Assembly: GCA_036258195.1 (NCBI GenBank)
Contig: DATAED010000358.1
Location: 1 to 13,646 of the forward strand
Source: JAKAIY01 sp036258195
Lineage (GTDB): Bacteria > Chloroflexota > Ktedonobacteria > Ktedonobacterales > JADMIN01
Direction: 5' to 3'
DNA: 13,646 nucleotides
In this document: in pieces, positions 1 through 6,705 of the stretch
Position numbering within the stretch: position 1 is the first letter of the stretch
Layout: each line of letters begins with the position of its first letter
The notes under the pieces: generated by a model
The model's input: only the letters and a program-made list of their open reading frames with translations
What the model was told of the DNA's origin: nothing
Databases searched by the model: none
Translations under genes and position numbers: made by a program

Positions 1-1
1 C

Positions 2-157
2 GGCGGGCAGTTTTCGATCAACACGCCGTCGGGGACGATCTCAGGAACGAACCCAATTCAGCTTGCGCCCGCTATCGGACTGTACCTCTTCCTGCTCGGC
101 GCGTGCGCGCTGGTCGGCGCGGGTTACCGCATGCTGGCCGACGACAGCGCGCGCTAG
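2..157 (+). CDS. C-terminal end of an unknown membrane protein (5' end outside window)
   Basis: An open frame enters from the left edge and ends at TAG 155-157, giving 51 visible residues. The first part is polar and rich in Ser, Thr and Gly (GGQFSINTPSG...). It is followed by a hydrophobic segment at about residues 24-43 (IGLYLFLLGACALVGAG) and a short charged tail ending ADDSAR. This is the pattern of a protein with a C-terminal transmembrane anchor or last TM helix, with a short tail that is probably cytoplasmic. Codon use is GC-rich at third positions, like its neighbours. Too little is visible to name a family. Its stop codon overlaps the stop of the convergent response regulator through a shared CTAG. 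Confidence 0.6.
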   Translation, partial: GGQFSINTPSGTISGTNPIQLAPAIGLYLFLLGACALVGAGYRMLADDSAR

Positions 158-576
158 GGATGAGCTGCGAACTCGCCAGCGCGCTGGGCCACCGCTGTAT
201 CGGGCTCTAGCCCTGGCTCCAGGCTGAGCGCCGCCACCAGTGAGAGCGCTGTGGAGAGCGTGAATGGCTTGAGCAGCGCCGCCCGCACGAACTCCGGGAA
301 GTGGACGCCCGGCTCGATGGCCGCCGACATGATGACGACGGCATGGCGCGCCGCCAGCTCTGGCTCCGCGCTGAGCTGCTCGCAAACCTCCCAGCCGTTG
401 ACGCGCGGCATCATGAGATCGAGCAGCATGACGACGCGCCCCTCGGCCGCGCGCAGTGTCGAGATGACCTGCGCGCCATCGCCCAGCGCGCTCACCTCAA
501 ACCCTTCCATCTCCAGCGCGATCGACAGCATCTGCCGGATCGCTGGATCATCTTCGACGATGAGTACCCTTGCCAT
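154..576 (-). CDS. Orphan single-domain response regulator (CheY-like receiver)
   Basis: This 140-residue protein is essentially only a receiver domain. Receiver landmarks are all present: acidic pair D9-D10 (VEDD), phosphoacceptor D53 in LLDLMMPRVNGWEV, Ser84 in the switch position (VVIMSAA), and Lys103-Pro104 (LLKPF). By family knowledge, a histidine kinase would phosphorylate D53. No DNA-binding or enzymatic output domain follows; the last 30 or so residues are a nondescript tail. The ATG at 576 is chosen because GAGAGG lies 8 nt upstream and homology starts right there (MARVLIVEDD). The frame is open to 702, but that extension would cover the promoter. No partner histidine kinase is in the window, so its pathway is unknown. 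It is transcribed alone from a promoter at 658-686. Confidence 0.93.
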   Translation of the reverse strand: MARVLIVEDDPAIRQMLSIALEMEGFEVSALGDGAQVISTLRAAEGRVVMLLDLMMPRVNGWEVCEQLSAEPELAARHAVVIMSAAIEPGVHFPEFVRAALLKPFTLSTALSLVAALSLEPGLEPDTAVAQRAGEFAAHP

Positions 577-642
577 GACCCTGACCTCTCTGGATGATGC
601 AGACCCGACGACCATTGGTGAATGCGGGGTTCGCACTACAAT

Positions 643-658
643 TAGAACTTTTGTTCTA
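643..658. promoter_or_regulatory. Palindromic operator candidate, LexA-type core GAAC-N4-GTTC
   Basis: TAGAAC-TTTT-GTTCTA is a perfect 6-bp inverted repeat with a 4-bp spacer. It lies across the predicted transcription start, just downstream of and sharing one base with the -10 box of the response regulator, which is where a repressor would act. The core GAAC-N4-GTTC is the core of the LexA/DinR box of Bacillus and actinobacteria. Assignment to LexA in this organism is inference; another dimeric repressor could use the same site. Confidence 0.45.
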
Positions 659-686
659 TTGTAACGCCAGTTCGAGTACCATGCAA
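658..686 (-). promoter_or_regulatory. Predicted sigma-70 promoter of the response regulator
   Basis: On the minus strand TTGCAT (681-686) and TACAAT (658-663) are separated by 17 bp. The -10 box matches 5 of 6 consensus bases; the -35 box is weaker. The start point would fall near 651, giving a leader of about 75 nt before the ATG at 576. The -10 box touches the palindrome at 643-658. Confidence 0.55.
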
Positions 687-718
687 GAGGCGCCGGTACC
701 AATTGGGATCAAGTCAGC

Positions 719-744
719 AAAAGTCGTTAGGCAAGAAGCCTGCC
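719..744 (-). terminator. Weak possible terminator after the FHA gene
   Basis: Read on the minus strand, GGCAGG-CTT-CTTGCC (744-730) forms a 6-bp stem with one G-U pair. TTTT follows at 722-719 after a 7-nt gap. The position, 14 bp past the FHA stop, is right, but the short stem and detached U run make it a weak call. Confidence 0.25.
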
Positions 745-757
745 AGTTGCAGGGCGC

Positions 758-2140
758 TCACCCCTGCGGTGGCTCGTCGCGGCGCGGGGCGGGCGCCAGG
801 CGCGGTGGGGCCAGGCGCGGGCGGCTGGCGCGGGTGGCGCGCCACTGCGGCGCGATCAGCAGGTGGAAGGTGGGCGCTTCGGCGGGCTGGCTGATGGAGG
901 TGGGCGCGGCGTCGGCGACATCTGAGGTGGTCGGCGTGGAGGTGACGATGGGGCGCTTCGTTGTCGTCGTCTCGTCTGCCGTCGGCACTACGGGAACCTG
1001 CTCACAGCGCAGCAGCGCATCGCCCAGCCCGATCACATCGCCCGCGAAGATCTGCGTGGGCGCGCTCAGCCGGGCGCCATTGACGGTCACACCGTTGCTG
1101 CTCTGCAGGTCGGCGACGAAGTAGCCCGCTGGCTGCCGCGCGATCTGCGCATGCGTGCGCGAGATCGAGGAATCGGCCAGCGCCACGCTGCATGTCGGAT
1201 CGCGGCCAATCGTGGTGATGGGCGCCGCCAGCGGCCAGCTCCTCTGTCGCCCGTCGCCCCCCTGGATCAGCGTGATCTGGAGCGCAGGCGCGCCCAGCGC
1301 GAAGGAGCCAGAGGCGCTGGCCGTCTTGCGCGTCTCCATGTCGGATGACAGGGCAGGCTGCGGCGTCGCTGACGCGCTATCCGGAGTCGCGGCTGGCGCG
1401 CTGGCCACGACCGCCAGCCGATAGCGGCGCCCGCCCAGTTCGATCACGTCGCCATCGCGCAGCAGCATCCGTCCGCGCGCTGCCTGCTGGTTGACCCGTG
1501 TGCCGTTCAGGCTGCCGTAGTCGGCGAACTCCACGCGCCCGCGCTCCCAGCGCAGCTCGGCGTGGCGCCGCGAGATGCGGTCGTCATCCAGCACGATGTC
1601 GTTGTCCTGCTCACGCCCAATCAGCGTCAGCGCCTGCGTCAGCGCGATCTGTCGCGCCGAGCTGGCGTCGGGCGCCGCATCCACCGGCGTCAGCAGACCC
1701 CACGGCTGGCCACCGGACAGCGCTGCGCGCTCGCGCGCCGGATCATCCAGCGCGGCGGGCGTCACGCTGCCCTGTCGCGCCGGACGCGGCGTCGGCTCAG
1801 GCGCGGCCAGCGCGACGGGCGTGGCCAGCAGCGCATACCAGCAGATGGCGGCCAGCGGCGCGACCCAGCCCACCAGCGCGTCCGCCGCCAGCGCCGCCCC
1901 CACCTCGCCTGCCGCCAGCGTCGGGCCATAGACAGTCAGGCGATACTCGATCCAGAGCAGCGGGCCGATGTCCAGTGCGCTGGCCACGACGCAGACCAGC
2001 AGCGCAGCGATGGCTCTGCCTGTCACGCCGCGCCGCCGCCACAGCGCCCAGCTTCCGATGGCGATGGCGCTCAGCAGCGAGCAGCCGATGCCGCCAAAGA
2101 CTCCGGCGCTGTACCACGCCGGAAAATCAGTGGCTCCCAT
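758..2140 (-). CDS. Membrane protein with two cytoplasmic FHA domains
   Basis: A 460-residue protein. Residues 1-112 hold about three or four hydrophobic helices (roughly 11-34, 42-65, 80-112). A Pro/Ala-rich linker follows, then FHA domain 1 (about 164-245: GR 175-176, S190-RRH 191-193, N212-G213) and FHA domain 2 (about 287-380: IGR 311-313, S327 to H330, SSNG 347-350). The tail is Thr-rich, then Arg/Pro-rich. FHA domains bind phosphothreonine peptides, and both copies keep the Gly-Arg, Ser-x-x-His and Asn-Gly signature positions, so both are probably functional. The role is likely docking of Ser/Thr-phosphorylated partners at the membrane; no kinase is in the window. The ATG has GAGGAG 8 nt upstream. 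It starts 41 bp after the transglutaminase-like gene and is probably its operon partner. Confidence 0.92.
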   Translation of the reverse strand: MGATDFPAWYSAGVFGGIGCSLLSAIAIGSWALWRRRGVTGRAIAALLVCVVASALDIGPLLWIEYRLTVYGPTLAAGEVGAALAADALVGWVAPLAAICWYALLATPVALAAPEPTPRPARQGSVTPAALDDPARERAALSGGQPWGLLTPVDAAPDASSARQIALTQALTLIGREQDNDIVLDDDRISRRHAELRWERGRVEFADYGSLNGTRVNQQAARGRMLLRDGDVIELGGRRYRLAVVASAPAATPDSASATPQPALSSDMETRKTASASGSFALGAPALQITLIQGGDGRQRSWPLAAPITTIGRDPTCSVALADSSISRTHAQIARQPAGYFVADLQSSNGVTVNGARLSAPTQIFAGDVIGLGDALLRCEQVPVVPTADETTTTKRPIVTSTPTTSDVADAAPTSISQPAEAPTFHLLIAPQWRATRASRPRLAPPRLAPAPRRDEPPQG

Positions 2141-2181
2141 GTCGTCTGCTCCTCATGCGGCCTCTGGCGCAGCGTCCGGCG

Positions 2182-3273
2182 CTACTCCATCGGCGCGACG
2201 CCACGTGTTCGCTCATACTGAATGTCGATGGTCTCCTGAATCTGGTGGTTCTGCGAGTCCTGCGCATACTCACTATTGCCGTGCGTATTGGCTTGCGCGC
2301 CAGAGACGCCGCCGTTGAGGTCGGATGTCTCCCAGTATTCCACAGGCGCGCGCGCATCGGCGCCGAGAGCGACGCCCAGATACGCATGCGTCGCGGTGAA
2401 GACGATGTAGGGGCGCATGCCGAGCCGCTCTACCGCCGAGGCCAGGATGACGCTCGTCTCCACGCACATCCCGGTCGGGTTAGGTGAGGCCAGCACATCG
2501 CGCGGGAGCAAGACCTGTTGCGAGGTGTCCGCGGTGAAGGGCTGGTTGTCCGCCGCATAGCGCAGATGGTAATCGAACTGCAGCGTATCGAAGAGCGCAT
2601 CTACCTGGTCGCGCACCTGCTGCGGCGTGGCCTGGCCCTGATCGTAGCCAAACAGCGCGGGCGTATCGTCGTAGGCGCTCGCGTTGGCGCTCAGGCGCTG
2701 GGCCGCGCGCCCCACCAGCGTGGCGATGCTGGGGTCAGCGGGCGTCACCCAGCCCGCGATCAGCGGCGTATTGTCGGCTCCGGTCGCGCTACTACGCCAC
2801 TGCACCCACTGGCGCGAGATCAGCGTCACTGGCGCGCTCGTGGCGCACAACGTATGCGTCCCAGCCGTCAGTTGCAGGCGAATCTGCGCAGCGTGGCGCT
2901 GCGGCTGCGCCAGGGCATCAAGCGTGGTGGGAGCGAGCAGCGGCGGCTTGAAGCTGGCCGAGCGGAAGCCCTGCGCGCTATTGGAGTCTAGCGACTGCGG
3001 CTGGGTGAAACCGGGGATGGAGACCGTCAGGCGGGTCGCTTCGGGGATCGGACTGCGATAGCGCACGTCGACCAGCGCAGGCAGATTGGGATAGAAGCCC
3101 ATGTAGATCGTCTGCGGCGGGCTCCACGCAATCAGCGTATCGCAGGCGGTCGTGTAGTCGGCGTAGGCGTCGCGGTACTGCGCATAGGCGTGCAGGCCGT
3201 AGGTGACGTAGAAGGTCGAGCCAGCCAGCAGCGCGATGAGGAGCGCTGCCAGCGCAACTCGTCTTCGCCGCAT
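2182..3273 (-). CDS. Membrane-anchored transglutaminase-like (papain-fold) protein
   Basis: A 363-residue protein. An Arg-rich start followed by a hydrophobic segment (residues 6-27) is an uncleaved anchor or signal, so most of the chain should be outside the membrane. Residues 40-190 look like a mostly beta, immunoglobulin-like region without a clear family. The C-terminal part (about 215-320) resembles the bacterial transglutaminase-like superfamily. PRDVL is followed by PTGMC with Cys270, then ETSVILASAVERLG, then His296 in FTATHAYLGV, and an acidic WETSD (E315, D318). This is the Cys-His-Asp/Glu order of papain-fold enzymes; peptidase versus transglutaminase activity cannot be told apart here. 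The start is supported by GGGAGG 6 nt upstream. It is the first gene of the operon with the FHA protein. Confidence 0.8.
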   Translation of the reverse strand: MRRRRVALAALLIALLAGSTFYVTYGLHAYAQYRDAYADYTTACDTLIAWSPPQTIYMGFYPNLPALVDVRYRSPIPEATRLTVSIPGFTQPQSLDSNSAQGFRSASFKPPLLAPTTLDALAQPQRHAAQIRLQLTAGTHTLCATSAPVTLISRQWVQWRSSATGADNTPLIAGWVTPADPSIATLVGRAAQRLSANASAYDDTPALFGYDQGQATPQQVRDQVDALFDTLQFDYHLRYAADNQPFTADTSQQVLLPRDVLASPNPTGMCVETSVILASAVERLGMRPYIVFTATHAYLGVALGADARAPVEYWETSDLNGGVSGAQANTHGNSEYAQDSQNHQIQETIDIQYERTRGVAPME

Positions 3274-3401
3274 CGTTGGCCTCCCGTTGGTCGCATCCCG
3301 CTTCCAGTCGGCTCACCGTAGCATCGCGGCTGACTTTTGCGCAAACGCCGTGGGACTTTCAGGCAGGGCGCGTTACTACTACGCCCAGCCCGTGCAGGCG
3401 C

Positions 3402-3435
3402 AAAAAAAGCCTCGCCAGCGACATACTGGCGAGGC
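3402..3435 (-). terminator. Rho-independent terminator
   Basis: On the minus strand a perfect 10-bp stem (CTGGCGAGGC pairing with GCCTCGCCAG, arms 3426-3435 and 3409-3418, 7-nt loop) is followed directly by TTTTTTT (3408-3402). It lies 24 bp beyond the stop of the 3460-4062 gene and should end its transcript before the transglutaminase-like/FHA operon. Confidence 0.9.
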
Positions 3436-3459
3436 GTTCTGGTTGGAATGGCGCTGTGG

Positions 3460-4062
3460 CTACTGCGCGCTCTCGTGGCGACCGGGCAGGCGCGAGACGA
3501 CGCCCTGCTCCATGGCATGCGTGCCGTGCGCCACGCCGCCCACCACCGAGGAGACGCCGTGCTCCAGCGATTGCGCTTCGTGGACGACGCCGCCCACCAT
3601 GCCGCCCGCCAGCCGCTCAGAGCCACGGCCCAGCGCCCCGGCAATATGCCCGGCGTCGTGGCCCAGCGCCCCAGCCTCGTTTGCCAGGGCATGGCTGCCG
3701 CGCACCAGCTCTTCCTCGGCCTTGCGCCCCAGCACCTCGGCCTCTTTGATGGCCTCCATCGCCAGCTTCTCCGATTCCTCGACCGCCAGCTCGATGGCCT
3801 TGATCATGGCGCGCAGCAACTCTTCGATGGCGACGGTGATGGCCGCCGCGTAGGCGAACGCTACGCCCAGCGCTGCCGCGACCAGATGTGTCAGCCCGCC
3901 AGGAATGATTGAGTGCGTCGTGGGGTAGGTGAGGATCGAGGCGATCACCTCGACCGCCAGCGCGACTACGATGAAGACTACTACAGCAGTGACCAGCACG
4001 GCCCGCAGCGCGCGAAGGAACGCGTGCAGCACGTCCTTCGTGGCATGGCCGATGAGTGTCAT
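3460..4062 (-). CDS. Unknown two-TM protein with C-terminal helical repeats
   Basis: A 200-residue protein that I do not recognise. Two hydrophobic helices (about 18-42 and 54-79) are followed by a charged amphipathic stretch (80-122, rich in Glu, Lys and Ala) likely to be helical or coiled-coil. A Gly/Ala/His-rich tail follows. The tail holds an approximate tandem repeat of 18 residues: VGGVVHEAQSLEHGVSSV then VGGVAHGTHAMEQGVVS, with a related LGHDAGHIAGALGRG before it. The ATG at 4062 has GGAG at two suitable distances and directly precedes the conserved-looking part; a longer frame to 4161 would add 33 polar residues with no RBS support. It is monocistronic, with a promoter near 4271-4298 and a terminator at 3402-3435. 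A membrane-remodelling or surface-associating role is possible but only a guess. Confidence 0.8.
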   Translation of the reverse strand: MTLIGHATKDVLHAFLRALRAVLVTAVVVFIVVALAVEVIASILTYPTTHSIIPGGLTHLVAAALGVAFAYAAAITVAIEELLRAMIKAIELAVEESEKLAMEAIKEAEVLGRKAEEELVRGSHALANEAGALGHDAGHIAGALGRGSERLAGGMVGGVVHEAQSLEHGVSSVVGGVAHGTHAMEQGVVSRLPGRHESAQ

Positions 4063-4264
4063 GATTCTCCGCTCCACCGGGAGACTCCTCTCATCCACCT
4101 CGACCAGGGACGAATGAATCAAGGCTCCACAGTTCGTCTGAGGGAGCGCTCGCCTGGTCAACCTAGTGTCTCAAATCGAGACCAATTGCGCAATAACCTG
4201 AACAGCTTGCCTGAAACATGTACGGTTGGAGGGCGTCCATGTTGCAGGCGTGCAGCGGTCATTG
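4063..4264 (-). other. Long untranslated leader of the two-TM protein gene
   Basis: If the promoter at 4271-4298 is right, about 200 nt precede the start codon at 4062. No ORF or known riboswitch is evident to me in this stretch. It contains the small palindromes ATTGCGCAAT (4185-4194) and GTCTC-AAATC-GAGAC (4168-4182), which could be protein sites or stems in the leader RNA. Confidence 0.3.
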
Positions 4265-4270
4265 AGGGCC

Positions 4271-4298
4271 ATCATAACATACCGGCGGCCAGATGCAA
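4271..4298 (-). promoter_or_regulatory. Predicted promoter of the two-TM protein gene
   Basis: On the minus strand TTGCAT (4293-4298) and TATGAT (4271-4276) are spaced by 16 bp. The -10 matches 5 of 6. The -35 hexamer is the same TTGCAT seen before the response regulator. The start point would be near 4264. Confidence 0.4.
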
Positions 4299-4348
4299 GC
4301 GGCGACGACGACCGTCTGGGGCCCGCCGAGAGAGAGTGGCTTCCTGCT

Positions 4349-4385
4349 CCCCCTCTCCTGTGGGAGAGGGGGTTGGGGGGTGAGG
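4349..4385. repeat. Dispersed intergenic palindrome, copy 1
   Basis: CCCCCTCTCC-TGTG-GGAGAGGGGG is a perfect 10-bp inverted repeat (4349-4372), followed by TTGGGGGGTGAGG. It lies 5 bp past the 3' end of the D-aminopeptidase gene. Copies at 5315-5334 and 13171-13205 share the CCCCTC(T)CC arms and the G-rich tail. This looks like a short REP-type element; it could also act as a hairpin at the mRNA 3' end, but has no U run. Confidence 0.7.
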
Positions 4386-4390
4386 TCGCC

Positions 4391-5221
4391 TCATTCCACT
4401 AGCGCGCGGGTCAGCATCACCAGCGTGACGAAAGTGCGGAAGAGGTCGAGCAGATCGTCACTGCTAAAGCGCACGGTGCGCGCGTCATCGGGCGATAGCT
4501 CCACACCGCGTATCCAGGCGCCCATCTCGGCCATGTCGGCGGTCAGGAAGGTTAGCTCGACCGTCGTTGGCTTGGGGAAGCTCGGCGCGCTGGCGGGCTT
4601 CTGCATCGTCAGCGCCTCATACGCCGCCTGGCGCAGCCGCTCGCGCGCCACCGTGGGATGCGCGCTCTCAGCGGCGGTGCGCGAGATCGAGCGCTTGACC
4701 ACCGCGCCGTGCGGGGCGGGCGTCAGCCGCTGCGCCTCCTCCACCGTCACCTCATCGCCACTCACCAGCGCGATAGGCACGCCGTAGTGCGCCGCCACCA
4801 GCGCATTTAGCCCCGTCTCGCCGACGATCTCGCCGTTGACGCGCGCCTCCCAAATGGCGCGCGGATTGTAGCTGTGGCTCAGCACGGCGTGGCTGGCGCC
4901 CATCGAGCCGTGATATCCCAGAAAGAAGATGGCGTCGAACGAGCTATCCAGCCCCTCCATCATGTAGAGTGGTTTGTGCTTGCCGCTCAGCAGCGAGGCG
5001 CTGCCGTGCAATTGCTCCGGGTCGAGGTTGCGCATGCTGCTGTGCGAGTCGTTGACCAGGATGCTCTGCGCGCCCGCCTGGAGCGCGCCATCGATGGCGG
5101 CGTTCAGCTCGCCCAGCAGCAGACGACGCCCCATCTCATAATCATGGCTGCCCACCATGATCTGATCCCAATCGACGATACCCGCCACGCCCTCGAAATC
5201 AGTGGAGATGTAGAGCTTCAC
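4391..5221 (-). CDS. dppA: D-aminopeptidase, DppA family (peptidase M55)
   Basis: A 276-residue zinc aminopeptidase, the usual length for the family, which removes N-terminal D-amino acids such as D-Ala from short peptides. The key residues line up with Bacillus DppA: D8 and E10 in STDFEG, H60 in VNDSH, H104 in LGYHGSMG, and E135 in EIVGETGLNA as metal ligands, with H116 in LSHSYNP as the likely catalytic nucleophile. The start is a GTG at 5221, with a strong GAGGAGG 5 nt upstream. No dipeptide transporter genes adjoin it, unlike the Bacillus dpp operon. It stands alone, with REP-like palindromes on both sides. A role in recycling peptidoglycan-derived D-peptides is inferred from family knowledge. 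Confidence 0.93.
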   Translation of the reverse strand: MKLYISTDFEGVAGIVDWDQIMVGSHDYEMGRRLLLGELNAAIDGALQAGAQSILVNDSHSSMRNLDPEQLHGSASLLSGKHKPLYMMEGLDSSFDAIFFLGYHGSMGASHAVLSHSYNPRAIWEARVNGEIVGETGLNALVAAHYGVPIALVSGDEVTVEEAQRLTPAPHGAVVKRSISRTAAESAHPTVARERLRQAAYEALTMQKPASAPSFPKPTTVELTFLTADMAEMGAWIRGVELSPDDARTVRFSSDDLLDLFRTFVTLVMLTRALVE

Positions 5222-5247
5222 TGCGTCCTCCTCGGCGTACTAATGAT

Positions 5248-5284
5248 TCCCCTCTTACCAAAAGGAAAGGGCGAGAGATGAGGT
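5248..5284. repeat. Degenerate copy of the intergenic palindrome
   Basis: CCCCTCTTACC-AAAA-GGAAAGGG followed by CGAGAGATGAGG resembles the other copies (pyrimidine-rich arm, short A-rich loop, purine-rich arm, GAGG tail) but the arms pair imperfectly. It lies upstream of the D-aminopeptidase RBS. Confidence 0.35.
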
Positions 5285-5314
5285 GAGCCACGCGCTGTTC
5301 GCCTGGACTGGGTT

Positions 5315-5340
5315 CCCCTCCCTGAAGGGAGGGGGTCAGG
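5315..5340. repeat. Dispersed intergenic palindrome, copy 2
   Basis: CCCCTCCCT-GA-AGGGAGGGG (5315-5334) is a perfect 9-bp inverted repeat followed by GGTCAGG. It lies between the start of the D-aminopeptidase gene and the 3' end of the phospholipase D-like gene, 12 bp past the stop of the latter. Confidence 0.65.
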
Positions 5341-5351
5341 AGGAGAGGCTC

Positions 5352-6653
5352 TTACAGCATCATACGCAGCGGCGCCAGCGCCCACTCGCTGAGCTTAACA
5401 TACCACGGGCGCTTCTCCCATCTCTCCGCCGTCAGCTCGATGGAGTTTTCCTGGTCGTGCTCGAAGAGCTCGCGCATCTGACGGGCGACGTTGCGGCTGT
5501 AGATCTCGGCGTTCAGCTCGTAGTTGCCCACCGCGCTGAGGCGGTCGAGGTTGGCGGTGCCGATGGTGCTCCACTCGTCGTCCACGGTGCAGGTCTTGGC
5601 GTGGATCATCGCGCTGCGATAGCCCCAGATGTGGATGCCCGCCTGCAGGCAGTCCTGGAAGTAGCCGCGCGCCGCCCAGTCCGCCAGGATGTGGTTCGAG
5701 GTCCACGGCGTCAACACATGCACATCCACCCCGCGCTGCGCCGCATCCTTGAGCGACGCCAGCAGCGCATGGTCGGGGATGAAGTAGGCGTTGGTCAGCA
5801 GGATGTGCTTCTGCGCGCGGTTGAAAGCACTCATGTACATATCGCGAATCGGGAAGGTCAGGCGCAGGGCGTTGTTGTCGCGCAGCGTGATGGTCGGATC
5901 GAAGCGCAGCGGGAACTGCATGGAGATGCGCTGCCGGTGCGGCGCGTGCGCGTTCCAGAAGTCGCAAAACGAGTCGGCCAGATCGGCCGCCTTGCTGCCC
6001 GTGATGCGCAGGTGCGTGTCGCGCCAGTGCTCGGCGTAGAGCTTGCCGATGTTGTAGCCGCCCAGGAAGCCGATGCGGCCATCCACCACCAGCACCTTGC
6101 GATGGTCGAGCGCATAGCGGCGCGGGTCGAAGATGTGCCAGATGCGATTGATCGGCGTAAACCGCAGCAGGTGAATCTCTGGCGGGAAGCGCTTGAACTC
6201 CTCTGGCACGACCAGATTGCCGAACTCGTCGAAGATGACGTAGACCTGCACGCCCCGGCGCGCCCTCTCGATCAGCGCCTGCTTGAACTGCTCGCCGATG
6301 GCATCGGCCTTCCAGATATATGACTCGATGAAGATATGCTCTTGTGCCGAGGCGATGGCTTCGAGCATCGCATTGAAGAGGTTCGTGCCATAAGTGAAGA
6401 TCTTGAGCTGGTTATCCTCGACGAAGACGTCTGGCAGGCTCAGGTGTGGGAAGCGCGCCGTCTCCAGCCGCTTGTTGCGTTGCAGGGCGATGGCGGAGAG
6501 CACGGCGATGGTACCCATCTGGAGCGCGCCGTAGCAGGTCAGCGCGATGAGCGCCACGCGCTTGAGCGAGGTACGCTGCATGCGCGCGATGATCGCTCGC
6601 ACAGGCGCGCTGCGGATCCAGGCCAGTAGCCGCGCCCCTTGCTGCCAACGCAT
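5352..6653 (-). CDS. Phospholipase D family protein, cardiolipin synthase-like
   Basis: A 433-residue protein with one N-terminal membrane helix (about 31-56) and two phospholipase D domains. Each has a complete HKD motif: H184-x-K186-x4-D191, followed by GGYN, and H351-x-K353-x4-D358, followed by GTANLD. Both are needed to form one active site. Bacterial cardiolipin synthases (Cls) join two phosphatidylglycerols at the membrane with this architecture; phosphatidyltransfer is therefore the likely activity, but a phosphodiesterase of the same superfamily cannot be excluded. The start at 6653 has GGAGGG 10 nt upstream (AGGG closer); the internal ATG at 6581 has no RBS and would shorten the lead into the membrane helix. 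It lies 52 bp after the P-loop kinase gene, same strand, probably co-transcribed. Confidence 0.9.
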   Translation of the reverse strand: MRWQQGARLLAWIRSAPVRAIIARMQRTSLKRVALIALTCYGALQMGTIAVLSAIALQRNKRLETARFPHLSLPDVFVEDNQLKIFTYGTNLFNAMLEAIASAQEHIFIESYIWKADAIGEQFKQALIERARRGVQVYVIFDEFGNLVVPEEFKRFPPEIHLLRFTPINRIWHIFDPRRYALDHRKVLVVDGRIGFLGGYNIGKLYAEHWRDTHLRITGSKAADLADSFCDFWNAHAPHRQRISMQFPLRFDPTITLRDNNALRLTFPIRDMYMSAFNRAQKHILLTNAYFIPDHALLASLKDAAQRGVDVHVLTPWTSNHILADWAARGYFQDCLQAGIHIWGYRSAMIHAKTCTVDDEWSTIGTANLDRLSAVGNYELNAEIYSRNVARQMRELFEHDQENSIELTAERWEKRPWYVKLSEWALAPLRMML

Positions 6654-6705
6654 AGCGCCCTATCCCTCCGACAACTGCGCGCTGCACACAGCGTGCGCCT
6701 GCATC

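Noticed and set aside
1498..2487. Long forward open frame of 329 codons opposite the FHA and transglutaminase-like genes
   Set aside because: It is extremely rich in Arg, Ala and Pro, as expected of the reverse strand of a GC-rich gene, and it crosses an intergenic gap and two real genes.
4240..4266. Possible tiny leader peptide on the plus strand (GGAGGG before an ATG, 8 codons)
   Set aside because: No plus-strand gene follows for it to regulate, and the only supported transcript here runs on the minus strand.
5283..6323. Forward open frame of 346 codons opposite the phospholipase D-like gene
   Set aside because: The minus strand carries two intact HKD motifs and the frame has no domain signal; it is a shadow.
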